From an uncultured Microbacteriaceae bacterium (GTDB taxonomy: Bacteria; Actinomycetota; Actinomycetes; Actinomycetales; Microbacteriaceae): a stretch of DNA of 59,583 bases. How positions within the stretch are numbered: position 1 is the first letter of the stretch; each line of letters opens with the position of its first letter. The translations under genes and the position numbers were made by a program. The stretch covers positions 1 through 59,583 of the forward strand of contig CAKZKU010000209.1 of the NCBI GenBank assembly GCA_937124545.1. The letters run 5' to 3'. The notes beneath the pieces were generated by a model. It was not told where the DNA came from and searched no databases. It saw only the letters and a program-made list of their open reading frames with translations. Positions 14,362 through 22,267 of this stretch are shown here, one piece after another.

Positions 14362-14384
14362 TGGGCCTGAGAGAGGAGGCTGTG

Positions 14385-14714
14385 ATGGATTTCTTGGTGG
14401 TCGACGGCGTCGAGGCCGGTGTTGACGCTCGGTTTTCACGCCCAGTTGAAGACGAAGACTTAACTCAAGAATTTGAGTCTTCGAAGATCTCTCATGAGCT
14501 TTGGGAGCTACTCATGCAGGGCGAGCTAAGGGGTAGTCATTGGAACACTTTCCTGGAGGAGCTTTGTTCCTTCACCGAAAGGAGAGAGGTTATCATCGTG
14601 GTTGACAGGGTTGGTCGAGACCTAAAGATGTACCGAATCTTCGCCACCGAAGGTCAGGTGTTTGAGATCCCGTACTCACCACCCAAGCTTCCCAGTGGAG
14701 TAGTCCTTTCTTGA
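14385..14714 (+). CDS. Hypothetical protein, 109 aa, first gene of P4 operon
   Basis: ATG 14385 follows GAGGAGG. Soluble alpha/beta protein with a beta-rich C-terminal half (EVIIVVDRVGRDLKMYRIFA). Function unknown. Its TGA overlaps the TTG of the next gene. Confidence 0.7.
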   Translation: MDFLVVDGVEAGVDARFSRPVEDEDLTQEFESSKISHELWELLMQGELRGSHWNTFLEELCSFTERREVIIVVDRVGRDLKMYRIFATEGQVFEIPYSPPKLPSGVVLS

Positions 14715-15133
14715 TCGGACCGGAGGAAGAGCTAGACCAAATGCACCGTTCGTTCGTAGCGATGAAGCTTCGTGATAGCGTGGGCAACAAGGCCAGGGCA
14801 GCAAGGTCCTTGGGCTGGAGCCGTGCGAAGCTACAGCGCTACATGGCGTCTCATGACGTGACGGGGGACGTCCTTCTGAAGAGAGGGCAGGTAATTGATT
14901 ACCACGGACGCCCGGTCGTGGTGATTCTCAAGAATTTGCGTTCTACGATTTGCGCGGATATGGTCAGCCAGGATCAGGTTGTGATTTCTGACACGGATTT
15001 GCGCTGGAAGCTTTCGGGTTTTCTCTGCGACGACATGGTGACGGTGTTCGCAAAGCTTATGTGGGCGAAGACGCCCGAGGGGGTTGGCGATGATTCGGAG
15101 AGCAGTGGATTGGTGCCTGAAGAGAGTACGTAA
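14711..15133 (+). CDS. Putative DNA-binding protein with Fis-type helix-turn-helix
   Basis: TTG 14711 overlaps the upstream stop (TTGA); ATG 14741 is an alternative. Residues about 20-47 (SVGNKARAARSLGWSRAKLQ, then RYM) match the Fis/HTH_8 helix-turn-helix that ends NtrC-type activators. The about 95 residues after it form an alpha/beta domain that I do not recognise. There is no AAA+ domain, so it is not itself a sigma54 activator. Could be a transcription regulator of the phage; a candidate alternative to the RHH protein as operator binder. Confidence 0.65.
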   Translation: MIGPEEELDQMHRSFVAMKLRDSVGNKARAARSLGWSRAKLQRYMASHDVTGDVLLKRGQVIDYHGRPVVVILKNLRSTICADMVSQDQVVISDTDLRWKLSGFLCDDMVTVFAKLMWAKTPEGVGDDSESSGLVPEEST

Positions 15134-15224
15134 CGAGCGTTGGTGGCTGAAGCTCATGAATTTCCTCGTCGAAGACGGGGATCAGTACAGCAAGGAAGGG
15201 GTGAGAGCCCGAACATGGAATTGA
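15090..15224 (+). CDS. Very small basic protein, 44 aa
   Basis: ATG 15090 with GAGGGGG about 8 bases upstream, read in a different frame from the end of the HTH gene, which it overlaps. Begins MIRRAVDWCLKRVRNERWWL and ends VRARTWN; Trp/Arg-rich. Its last bases (ATGGAATTGA) overlap the next start at 15215. Function unknown. Confidence 0.55.
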   Translation: MIRRAVDWCLKRVRNERWWLKLMNFLVEDGDQYSKEGVRARTWN

Positions 15225-16471
15225 CAGACCAGCAACAGATCATGGGTGGCAGCGGGATGCTGTCTGTGAGGCAAGTAAGCGACGCCTTGGCGGCGAAGCT
15301 CGGCATGAAGCTCAGAGACCTTCTGATGATGAATCCTCAAATCGGATCAATGGTGGTTGCAACCGTAAAGCTTGAGGTCGACGTGAAGGAGGCAGGCCCA
15401 GATGCCGTCGCGCCGACAGCGGCGATCGACTTGGCAAACGCGCAAGTCGAGGAAGCCGAAACGCAAGAAGCAGCTGGAGAGAACAATCTCGGAGCCTTCG
15501 AAACGCAAGAAGGCGGCCAGCCGTCCCCGATTGACCATGGAGCGCTTGATCGAGAAGAAGCGCTATCTGGAGTCGAGGCTATCCCGCCGTTGGACGTTGA
15601 CTTTGCAGAAGAAGCTCGACCGGTTAATGCTGGAGTTCCAAGCCCGCCGGGTGGAGCTGCAGGCGATAGTCAAGGCGGAGGAGCTGACTCGCAAGAGGCA
15701 AGAAGAAGTCGATTCCAAGAGCAGCAAGCCGCAATCGGACCAACCGGGACAAACGTAGCTGGAGCGGCAACGAGGCCTGGCGAGCCGGACATGCTCGTCT
15801 CCTTCGGCCATTCCCAGCCAGAGTACAAAGGGGAGAGGGGGGTTGCCGCCCCTATCGCCACCGAAGCTCCCATGCCTCAGTTCAGCCTTGGGGCAGGCTC
15901 AGCCCCCTTGGGAGTGAACCCATCCAACTCTTCGTCGTCTGACGAGTACGGCGTCGTTATGCGGATGGGCCAAATGCCACGAAGGGATGAGTTGGTGCGC
16001 CAGGTGGCTTCGGTCAAGCCTGAGGGTGGGCACTTCCTCCTGGTTGGGAATGGCGATGAGCCGACGACAGCCGTGAGCGTGGGGGCGGTTCAGCCGGGGT
16101 CTCAGATCTTCCAGATCAGCCCAGGGATCAGCGAGGCTTACCAGAACCATCACCAGGTGCAGTTTTTTGCCGGCTCCCCAGACGACTTGATCGGGCGGTT
16201 CGCGCAGGGCTATATCGCCAATCGGGGATCCGGCATCGGCTGCGTTTATGTCTCGGTAGAGGGCAAGGCGACGATTGAGAGGGTTCTAACAGAGCTCCAC
16301 AACTCTGGGGCCCTGCTCCCTCAGGCGATCGTAATCTGTTCAAAGATATGGGGCTACGACGGCTATGAGTGGGGTCAGCTCGAGGGCTTGAGGCGATTTT
16401 CCCAGGCAACGGGCCGGGGATTCCGCTATGTTGCAAAAGGACGTGACGGTCTTGCCGCGGTACGTGTCTAA
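15215..16471 (+). CDS. Hypothetical protein with disordered middle and folded C-terminal domain, 418 aa
   Basis: ATG 15215 is preferred to the upstream in-frame TTG 15140, which would overlap the 44-aa gene. An N-terminal helical part (about 1-60), then a long Ala/Gly/Glu/Pro/Gln-rich segment (about 60-265), then a C-terminal alpha/beta domain (HFLLVGNGDEPTT to the end) with Rossmann-like strands (GCVYVSVEG, AIVICSKIWGY). The middle overlaps a second open frame at 15402-15758. I do not recognise the C-terminal fold. Confidence 0.6.
   Translation: MELTDQQQIMGGSGMLSVRQVSDALAAKLGMKLRDLLMMNPQIGSMVVATVKLEVDVKEAGPDAVAPTAAIDLANAQVEEAETQEAAGENNLGAFETQEGGQPSPIDHGALDREEALSGVEAIPPLDVDFAEEARPVNAGVPSPPGGAAGDSQGGGADSQEARRSRFQEQQAAIGPTGTNVAGAATRPGEPDMLVSFGHSQPEYKGERGVAAPIATEAPMPQFSLGAGSAPLGVNPSNSSSSDEYGVVMRMGQMPRRDELVRQVASVKPEGGHFLLVGNGDEPTTAVSVGAVQPGSQIFQISPGISEAYQNHHQVQFFAGSPDDLIGRFAQGYIANRGSGIGCVYVSVEGKATIERVLTELHNSGALLPQAIVICSKIWGYDGYEWGQLEGLRRFSQATGRGFRYVAKGRDGLAAVRV
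15402..15758 (+). CDS. Overlapping +1-frame ORF: basic coiled-coil protein, up to 118 aa
   Basis: Nested entirely within 15215-16471. Possible starts are ATG 15402 and ATG 15537 (MERLIEKKRYLESRLSRRWT and on). A Lys/Arg-rich N-terminal region is followed by a convincing coiled coil (LDRLMLEFQARRVELQAIVK) and a polar tail. Codon choice looks normal in this frame. Either a real overprinted gene or a chance consequence of the low-complexity host gene. Confidence 0.4.
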   Translation: MPSRRQRRSTWQTRKSRKPKRKKQLERTISEPSKRKKAASRPRLTMERLIEKKRYLESRLSRRWTLTLQKKLDRLMLEFQARRVELQAIVKAEELTRKRQEEVDSKSSKPQSDQPGQT

Positions 16472-16482
16472 GGAGAATGTGA

Positions 16483-16677
16483 ATGTTTAAGTCTCGAATC
16501 CGCTTCCTGACGGTCGTTTTTGCCCTCCTTGGGGTGTTGATACTGATCTCTGAGACCTGCATCGGCCAGGTTTCTCCGACGGTCGTCGTGTCGCAGAAGA
16601 AGGCACCGAAGATTCAGTTTGTGTTTGTCCCGGGGGTTGGGATCGTTCCGGTGATCGTCGGGAATAGAGCGCCCTGA
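16483..16677 (+). CDS. Small exported or membrane protein, 64 aa
   Basis: ATG 16483 follows AAGGAGAATGTGA. Basic N-terminus (FKSRIRF) then a hydrophobic stretch (LTVVFALLGVLILISETCIG) typical of a signal anchor or signal peptide. The remainder is short and beta-rich. Function unknown. Confidence 0.65.
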   Translation: MFKSRIRFLTVVFALLGVLILISETCIGQVSPTVVVSQKKAPKIQFVFVPGVGIVPVIVGNRAP

Positions 16678-16856
16678 TGAGCGATGAAGACCTCTCTCCA
16701 GAGGATCGAGAGCGATTGAAGGAAATTCGTCGCAACAAGTTCCGAGGTATGGGGGAAGAACCTAGCCCCCCGCCGAACGACGGCCTTCAGGATGAGTACG
16801 AGATACGGGAGGCAAATCTCATGATTGAGCAGGCGAGAAAGGACGGGCGGATTTGA
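16677..16856 (+). CDS. Small acidic protein, 59 aa
   Basis: ATG overlaps the upstream TGA (TGATG) and the gene ends in a TTGA overlap with the next. Charged, proline-rich middle (GEEPSPPPNDG). Size and couplings argue for a real gene. Function unknown. Confidence 0.6.
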   Translation: MSDEDLSPEDRERLKEIRRNKFRGMGEEPSPPPNDGLQDEYEIREANLMIEQARKDGRI

Positions 16857-17269
16857 CGGGGCCTGAAAGCTACCGGGTCACTCAGCAATCGTGGCATTTC
16901 GAGATGCCGCTCGAAGCAGGCGTCCCCCTGTGGAGGCACATGGGTGCTGAGCGACTTCGATATCTGGTGGAGTCGTCCTTCCAGGCTGCATTTCCTAGGG
17001 CGGGCATTGTCTACTCGGACAGGTCGTCAAGCCCTATGGTTGGACACTCAGCTTGGCGCCTGATCGACGTCGGATCTGGGTCCCTTGTCGTAAGGCTTTT
17101 CGACGAATCGGCTTACGTCGGAATCACGATTGACCATGGGGAGGTCGACATCGGGTTTAACATCTCAGGGTTCAAGGGGCAGCTCGTTCAGATCTTCCGG
17201 TCGATAACCATTGAGACGGACGATTTCCACGCTGTGTCCCCTAAGTGCGATCAGATTGCGGGTCTGTAG
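16853..17269 (+). CDS. Hypothetical protein, 138 aa, ending inside tRNA-Gln
   Basis: TTG 16853 overlaps the upstream stop. Alpha/beta protein with a beta-rich half (SLVVRLFDESAYVGITIDHG). Its TAG stop (17267-17269) is provided by bases of the tRNA-Gln, so gene and tRNA share ten bases. No family recognised. Confidence 0.65.
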   Translation: MTGPESYRVTQQSWHFEMPLEAGVPLWRHMGAERLRYLVESSFQAAFPRAGIVYSDRSSSPMVGHSAWRLIDVGSGSLVVRLFDESAYVGITIDHGEVDIGFNISGFKGQLVQIFRSITIETDDFHAVSPKCDQIAGL

Positions 17270-17333
17270 CTCAGGGGGTAAGAGCAGCCAAGTTTGACTT
17301 GGTTGGTCCCGGGTTCGAATCCCGGCGGACCCA
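17260..17333 (+). tRNA. tRNA-Gln (anticodon UUG)
   Basis: Clean cloverleaf: acceptor GGGTCTG/CGGACCC (7 bp), D-arm GCTC/GAGC, anticodon stem GCCAA/TTGGT with loop GTTTGAC, T-arm CCGGG-TTCGAAT-CCCGG, discriminator A at 17333. No CCA is encoded. The anticodon UUG reads CAA (and possibly CAG). Confidence 0.93.
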
Positions 17334-17349
17334 GTTTTTTCGAAAAATC

Positions 17350-17391
17350 AAGGAATCTCCAACGGGCTACTCGTTGGAGATTCCTTTTTTT
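17350..17391 (+). terminator. Strong terminator after tRNA-Gln
   Basis: GGAATCTCCAACG and CGTTGGAGATTCC form a 13-bp perfect stem with a 7-base loop, followed by seven T (17385-17391). It separates the accessory region from the capsid operon. Confidence 0.92.
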
Positions 17392-17418
17392 GGTACAAGG
17401 CAATGGTAGCCAAGGGGA

Positions 17419-17525
17419 TAAGATCCTTGCTGCTCCGGGCATTTGCCCGTTCGCCCACGGGGGCGTAATCCCCGTCCGCGTTCCGAGGCGCGAGAACCTC
17501 GTTCCTTTCTCATCGGAGGAAATCG
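17419..17525 (+). promoter_or_regulatory. Capsid operon leader with hairpins and possible -10
   Basis: TAAGAT (17419-17424) could be a -10, but no good -35 lies at 16-18 bp. The leader has three hairpins: CGGGC/GCCCG (17436-17449), ACGGGG/CCCCGT (17457-17475) and GAGG/CCTC (17485-17500). ATCGGAGGAAATCG supplies the ribosome-binding site for the scaffold gene. A structured late-gene leader is likely. Confidence 0.4.
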
Positions 17526-18437
17526 ATGACTAAACGTCTTTTTTTCACAGTTCGATCGGGCTCGCCGATCATTTTCCGAGACCCAAATGAAGGCGGCGGC
17601 GGCGGAGAGGCTTCTGCCAGCGAAGGCGCTACCGCAACGGCTTCGGAGGGTGGTGGGGAATCGTCAGGATCTCCTGGCGGCGACGGTGGGCAGGATTCTG
17701 GAGGCGGCGGGAGTCTGTCTCGTGAGGCTATGGGATTCGTCAAGGACCAAATTCGCAGGGCAACCCGCAGTATGGTTACGAACGAAGCCCTTGAGAGCTT
17801 TGGGAACACGCTAGTCGACAGATTGTCGCCACAAGCGGGATCTCAGGGCGGGCAAGCCGAAACAGGCTCCGAGGCGCAATCTCCAGATCCAGGATCTCAG
17901 GATTCTGGTTCGAGCAGCACCGAAGACGTGAAGGCGAACGTTCGCCTTCAACTGGTTGAGACAGAGCTGAAGAGGTCTCAGAAAGCTCACAAGGAGCTGA
18001 CGGATCAACTCGCAGAGGAACGCAGACGTGTTGCTCTGAAAGAGCGCGATCATTCGATCGTCTCAACAGCCCAGAAACTTGGGGCCACAGACCCGTCGGA
18101 TGTCCTTGCACTCACCAATGGTGATGCGGTGCAGGACGAAAAAACTGGCGAGTGGGGCTTCAAGGTTAAAACAGAATTCGGCGACGACATCGTCTCGGCC
18201 GAAGAGCACATCGGAAACCTACTGACGAAGAAGCCTTACCTCAAGAAGGCAGTTGTTCGAGAAGGCAGTGGCGCCTCAAGTGGCGCTTCTGCAGGCGCCT
18301 CCGGAGACTCTGGCAGCGGCGTTATCGACGGTCGTCGAGTGACGCGAAAAGCGCTGAAAGACGTTTCCTGGTACGAGAAGAACGCTGCGGCGATCGACAA
18401 GTACCTTCAGTCGAGCGCTAGTATCCCGAACGAGTAG
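17526..18437 (+). CDS. Putative capsid scaffold protein
   Basis: 303 residues just before the capsid gene. Disordered Gly/Ser/Glu-rich N-terminal part, a long heptad-rich helix (about 135-190, VRLQLVETELKRSQKAHKEL and on), and a small basic C-terminal region, as in P22- and HK97-type scaffolds that bind coat subunits through the C-terminus. No protease active site seen, so it probably exits rather than being self-cleaved. Confidence 0.75.
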   Translation: MTKRLFFTVRSGSPIIFRDPNEGGGGGEASASEGATATASEGGGESSGSPGGDGGQDSGGGGSLSREAMGFVKDQIRRATRSMVTNEALESFGNTLVDRLSPQAGSQGGQAETGSEAQSPDPGSQDSGSSSTEDVKANVRLQLVETELKRSQKAHKELTDQLAEERRRVALKERDHSIVSTAQKLGATDPSDVLALTNGDAVQDEKTGEWGFKVKTEFGDDIVSAEEHIGNLLTKKPYLKKAVVREGSGASSGASAGASGDSGSGVIDGRRVTRKALKDVSWYEKNAAAIDKYLQSSASIPNE

Positions 18438-18475
18438 AGGTAACGGCTCCTCTTCACCGAAGGAGTCATTAGAAA

Positions 18476-19402
18476 ATGGCAAATGTCGGCGCCGTTTACC
18501 CACCGGAGATGTGGGCAGCCCGAGCTTTGATGTACCTCGAGAACGTAAAGATCATCGCCAACTTGGTTGATCGGAACTTCGAGGACGAAGTAAAAGAGCA
18601 GGGCGACATCATCCACACTCGATCGCGTGCTGCTATCGGTCTCGTGGAGAAGGCGAACAACGGATCTGCGGTAACTTTTGGAGCACCGGACGCGACCGAC
18701 GTTGCGATCGAGTTGCGCTACCACACGATCGCGCCGTTCTACATCACTGACCGAGACATCCACACGTCGATCGACACCCTTGTGTCAGATTACATCGAGC
18801 CCTGCGTCGACCCGATCGCAGACCTCGTCGATCAGCGACTGCTAAATGGTGACCTCGCAGGCTACTCGACAGACGGACACGGACTTCTCGACACGACCTT
18901 GGTCGGCAACACCGCCGTGGTTGGCGGGGCCTACGGGCTTGCTACGCTTGCGCAGACCCGCGCAGACATGCGTGCGAACAAGGTCCCGCTGAACCCGGGA
19001 AGTGTCAGCGTCGTCATGGGTACGACCCACGAGGGTGAGGCAACAGCTCAGTCTGAGTTCATTGCTGCAGACTTCACTGGCGAAGAGATGCCCGGCATCC
19101 GAACCGGCCTCATCGGCAACAAGCTGGGAATGAACCACTACGCTTCTCAAAACGTCCAGGACCTTTCGGGCAATGCTCGATCGGTCGCTTTCCACCGCCA
19201 GGCAATGGCGCTGGTTACCCGACCGCTCGCCGTCCCTCCGGATGGCATGGGCGTCCGAGGTGGGAACCTTGAGCGGAATGGCCTCGGACTGCGCGTCGTC
19301 ATGTCTTGGGACCACAATTCGTTCTGCTGGAAGATCTCCTATGATCTCCTGTGGGGCTTCCGTCTCCTCAACGGCAACCTCGCGCAGCGAATCACTGGCT
19401 AA
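18476..19402 (+). CDS. Major capsid protein
   Basis: 308 residues; GAAGGAG about 8 bases before ATG 18476. Position after the scaffold gene and overall pattern (N-terminal VYPPEMWAARALMYLENVKI, early helical arm, central LVSDYIEPCVDPIADLVDQR spine-like helix, C-terminal beta-rich axial part) fit an HK97-fold coat protein of the P22-like type. It builds the icosahedral shell. Confidence 0.85.
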   Translation: MANVGAVYPPEMWAARALMYLENVKIIANLVDRNFEDEVKEQGDIIHTRSRAAIGLVEKANNGSAVTFGAPDATDVAIELRYHTIAPFYITDRDIHTSIDTLVSDYIEPCVDPIADLVDQRLLNGDLAGYSTDGHGLLDTTLVGNTAVVGGAYGLATLAQTRADMRANKVPLNPGSVSVVMGTTHEGEATAQSEFIAADFTGEEMPGIRTGLIGNKLGMNHYASQNVQDLSGNARSVAFHRQAMALVTRPLAVPPDGMGVRGGNLERNGLGLRVVMSWDHNSFCWKISYDLLWGFRLLNGNLAQRITG

Positions 19403-19411
19403 GGCTAGCCC

Positions 19412-20137
19412 TTGAATCGAAGCTCTCCGAGCTTGAGTCCACCTACAATCCGGGACATCCGCGAACTCTTCAAGAGGGAAGCGGATCCCCGGATTGCGGT
19501 GGTTATCGGGTCGGGTCCTTCACTTCAGGGGTTCCGGTTTTCTGAGTTGAATGACTCAAGGTTCTGCACCTTTGCAATCAACGAAGAGGGCTGGAAGCAC
19601 GAGGACGAGTATCAGCCTGATTTCTGGATCTTCCACGACGACGCCCCCGGGATGGGGAAGATCCGAAACAGCTTCAAGTCGCCGAAGACAAAGGTGATCC
19701 TTCGTCGCGAAGTGTTCCTTCAGATCTCCGTCAAGAACCCTACATGGGCCGATGGAGCTTACGGGTTCACGCCTCGTAGGAATGCCAGGTGGGAGTTCAC
19801 CGACAGCTGGCTCCCCATGGGGATGACCACTGCGGTCCCGGCCGTTGCTGCAGCCGCCAAGATGGGCTTCAAGAAGATCATTCTCTTGGGGGTCGATTGC
19901 TACGGTTCCTCGGAACGCTACTACTACGACAACCATCCAAAGCTGGCGAGTCCGGTTGTTCGAGAGTTCGAGCACGGGTATATCACCAAGCAGCACGAGG
20001 GGATGCTTGAATCGTTCAACGTTCTCTCAGATGGGCTTGTGAGGTTCGGCTGGGACGGCGAGATCATACAGACATCGCTAAAGAGCCCGCTCGACAGATT
20101 CAGGAAGGCAAGGTGGCAAGATGCCGTCAACGGATAG
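19412..20137 (+). CDS. DUF115/Maf-like protein in the capsid operon
   Basis: TTG 19412, ten bases after the capsid gene. The motif VVIGSGPSLQGF near residue 29 and a later KIILLGVDCYG strand fit the DUF115/Maf (6-hydroxymethylpterin pyrophosphokinase MptE-like) family, whose bacterial members take part in glycosylation of flagellin or similar surface proteins. In a phage it might modify the virion or a surface glycan. Substrate unknown. Overlaps the next gene by 17 bases. Confidence 0.65.
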   Translation: MNRSSPSLSPPTIRDIRELFKREADPRIAVVIGSGPSLQGFRFSELNDSRFCTFAINEEGWKHEDEYQPDFWIFHDDAPGMGKIRNSFKSPKTKVILRREVFLQISVKNPTWADGAYGFTPRRNARWEFTDSWLPMGMTTAVPAVAAAAKMGFKKIILLGVDCYGSSERYYYDNHPKLASPVVREFEHGYITKQHEGMLESFNVLSDGLVRFGWDGEIIQTSLKSPLDRFRKARWQDAVNG

Positions 20138-20333
20138 CTTCGTAAAAAAGAAGCTTGAGGGCCTGCCCTCTGACCTACGCGAGCAGGCCGAGGCGAAGCT
20201 CAGGGAAGAAATGGACGCGGTCCAGGGCCTCCTTGACGAAAAAGACCCTAAGAAATTAGTTGCTCACGTTAGAGGCTTGCTGAACAAAGCCTCGGATTTG
20301 CTCGACCCCGAGTCGATGAAAGGCAAGAAATGA
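20121..20333 (+). CDS. Small helical protein, 70 aa
   Basis: ATG 20121 inside the end of the preceding gene. Highly charged helical sequence (LREQAEAKLREEMDAVQGLL). It sits between the DUF115-like and structural genes; function unknown. Confidence 0.65.
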   Translation: MPSTDSFVKKKLEGLPSDLREQAEAKLREEMDAVQGLLDEKDPKKLVAHVRGLLNKASDLLDPESMKGKK

Positions 20334-20941
20334 GTGATGTCTTGTTGGCTAGCCCAGCCGTGGAAGCCAAGAAAGCCAAGGCCGTGGTCGAGCTTCACCG
20401 GATCACCAACGAAGGTATCCAGTGGCTGAAGGAAAACGGATACGCCGCTAAGAAGCAGACGCGAGCGGTCCTCGACGGACTTGTTGAGAAAGGCATGGCC
20501 TTCCTCAAGCGCAGGGAGGTTACGCACAACCTCATCCTTAACAATGGCCTCACCTACATTCGGGATTCAGTGCGACTCTCGATGGGTGCGGCTGGAGTTC
20601 CGGCGAATGTTGTCAACGGGATGGCGCTTGGAACGAATGCTGTTGCCGCTGCAGGGACCCAGACGGGCCTGCAGACGGCGATTGCCAACTCTTACAACGA
20701 CTTCCAGACCGATCCGCCGTCAGCCGGTGGGAATGCAAACCAGATCGACTTCGTCACGTTCTGGGGTGCGTCCGACCCGGCTTCTGGCCCGCATAACATC
20801 GAAGAGGTTGTGATCTGCCCGTCGCAGGCAACTGCAGCGACGCAGGCGATCTCCCGAATCACCTCGGGCCTCTCTTTGACCAAGCAGGACCAGGACACGC
20901 TGACCATTACGATCACCTGGACGATCGGAACTTTAGCGTAG
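20330..20941 (+). CDS. Putative head decoration or fibre-attachment protein, 203 aa
   Basis: ATG overlaps the upstream TGA. N-terminal helical region then a beta-rich half: HNLILNNGLTYIRDSVRLSM, a pattern seen in phage structural proteins that begin a beta-sandwich, and a C-terminal DTLTITITWTIGT strand pair. Location suggests a capsid or neck accessory protein. Confidence 0.55.
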   Translation: MSDVLLASPAVEAKKAKAVVELHRITNEGIQWLKENGYAAKKQTRAVLDGLVEKGMAFLKRREVTHNLILNNGLTYIRDSVRLSMGAAGVPANVVNGMALGTNAVAAAGTQTGLQTAIANSYNDFQTDPPSAGGNANQIDFVTFWGASDPASGPHNIEEVVICPSQATAATQAISRITSGLSLTKQDQDTLTITITWTIGTLA

Positions 20942-20976
20942 GCCTTCGGTCTCCTAGTCTAGATTGGACGACTTAA

Positions 20977-21561
20977 TTGGCTGTTGATTACCAACAGACA
21001 GCAACAGCTGCGCCCCATGGCAACGCTTCGGCTTGCTCGGGCGTAACCGTTTCGACGGTCGGTCCGGCGAATAGGCAGATTGAAGAAGGTGGTTCCGCAG
21101 ACACCTCGGATACCACCGTTACGGTGGCGGGCTACGCCTTCACGGGGAGCTCGCCAACGTCTGCAATCTTTCTCGAGGGAGAAGCCTTAACCCTTGCAGG
21201 GAACTTTGACGTCCCTGCAGGGGATTGGGTTGTGAACCTTAACGTTGTGTCAGGGGACTCGAATCTTAGCGTGAGCTCGATTCACCTCTGCCGAATGAAC
21301 ACGACGGGTATCCCTCTCCAGACGATCGCGACAATCAGTCCAGCGCAATCATTGGCATCAAGCCAGGTTTACACCTTCACCCTCACGACTGCAGGGGTAA
21401 CCACTTTCACACCGGGTGACCGGTTGTACGTGGTGATCTCTCTGGCAAACGCTCAGCTTGTTTCTGGGAAGTCGGTGACGGTCCGGTTTGATCAAGTTGT
21501 AACGGTGCCGATCGAGGCGAGCAATTCCTCGGCGGCAGTGCGCAGAGTTTTAGGAGACTAG
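20977..21561 (+). CDS. Beta-sandwich structural protein, 194 aa
   Basis: TTG 20977 (weak GGACG upstream). Strongly beta: alternating hydrophobic strands (WVVNLNVVSGDSNLSVSSIH), Thr/Ser rich. Resembles a carbohydrate-binding or decoration fold. Part of a run of exposed-looking structural proteins after the capsid. Confidence 0.6.
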   Translation: MAVDYQQTATAAPHGNASACSGVTVSTVGPANRQIEEGGSADTSDTTVTVAGYAFTGSSPTSAIFLEGEALTLAGNFDVPAGDWVVNLNVVSGDSNLSVSSIHLCRMNTTGIPLQTIATISPAQSLASSQVYTFTLTTAGVTTFTPGDRLYVVISLANAQLVSGKSVTVRFDQVVTVPIEASNSSAAVRRVLGD

Positions 21562-22260
21562 ATGACCGCTGTTTTTCTACGGCAGCAAAACCAGAGCTTC
21601 GCCGCGAAGCAATACGTAACGTTCTCGCTTCACGAGAAGGACGACCCGACGAACTTAGCCAAAGGCGTTACGTTCGTATCGGGAGACGTCAAGATCGCCC
21701 CCCTTGGTGGCGGCGGATCCTTCTCGAACACGGACAACCTACCAGTCGAGATGGGCACCAACGCCGGCATCTACGAGCTACAGCTGTCTTCGACAGAGTT
21801 CGCTGCGCTCGTTGGTGGCTATGCGATCCGGGTCGTTGACCAGGACTCCACCAAGGCGTTCATGGATTGCCATTTCACGGTTGAGTTCTACGGAGGTATC
21901 TCTCAGACCTCCAACATGCACTCGCTCGACTTGGACCCCTCGAACGGTTACGTTCAGGCTTCGGTTCAGCAGATGGCAGACCTGACCCCTGATAAGTGGG
22001 TCGCTGGGATGAAGACGATCCAGAACGGAACGGTTGTCTCAGGCGTGACGCCTACCCTACGGACGTTCCGTGCTACCTACGCTGCAGATACCGCTCCTGG
22101 TCGAGACGACGCCTTCAAGGATCGAGAGCTTCGATGGCTCAGCGGGAACCTGGCGAATCGTGTGTGTGTGATTGAGGACTTCAACCTCGCCAACGGTGAC
22201 TTCACCGTTAGCGAGTTGGAAGAGGCGCCGGCAGTCGGCGACACCTTCGTAATCATGTAG
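21562..22260 (+). CDS. Structural protein, 232 aa
   Basis: ATG directly follows the upstream stop. Beta-rich: FLRQQNQSFAAKQYVTFSLH at the N-terminus, then an Ig-like region, then a C-terminal part ending FTVSELEEAPAVGDTFVIM. Probably a virion surface protein. No family assigned. Confidence 0.6.
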   Translation: MTAVFLRQQNQSFAAKQYVTFSLHEKDDPTNLAKGVTFVSGDVKIAPLGGGGSFSNTDNLPVEMGTNAGIYELQLSSTEFAALVGGYAIRVVDQDSTKAFMDCHFTVEFYGGISQTSNMHSLDLDPSNGYVQASVQQMADLTPDKWVAGMKTIQNGTVVSGVTPTLRTFRATYAADTAPGRDDAFKDRELRWLSGNLANRVCVIEDFNLANGDFTVSELEEAPAVGDTFVIM

Positions 22261-22267
22261 GAGCCTC

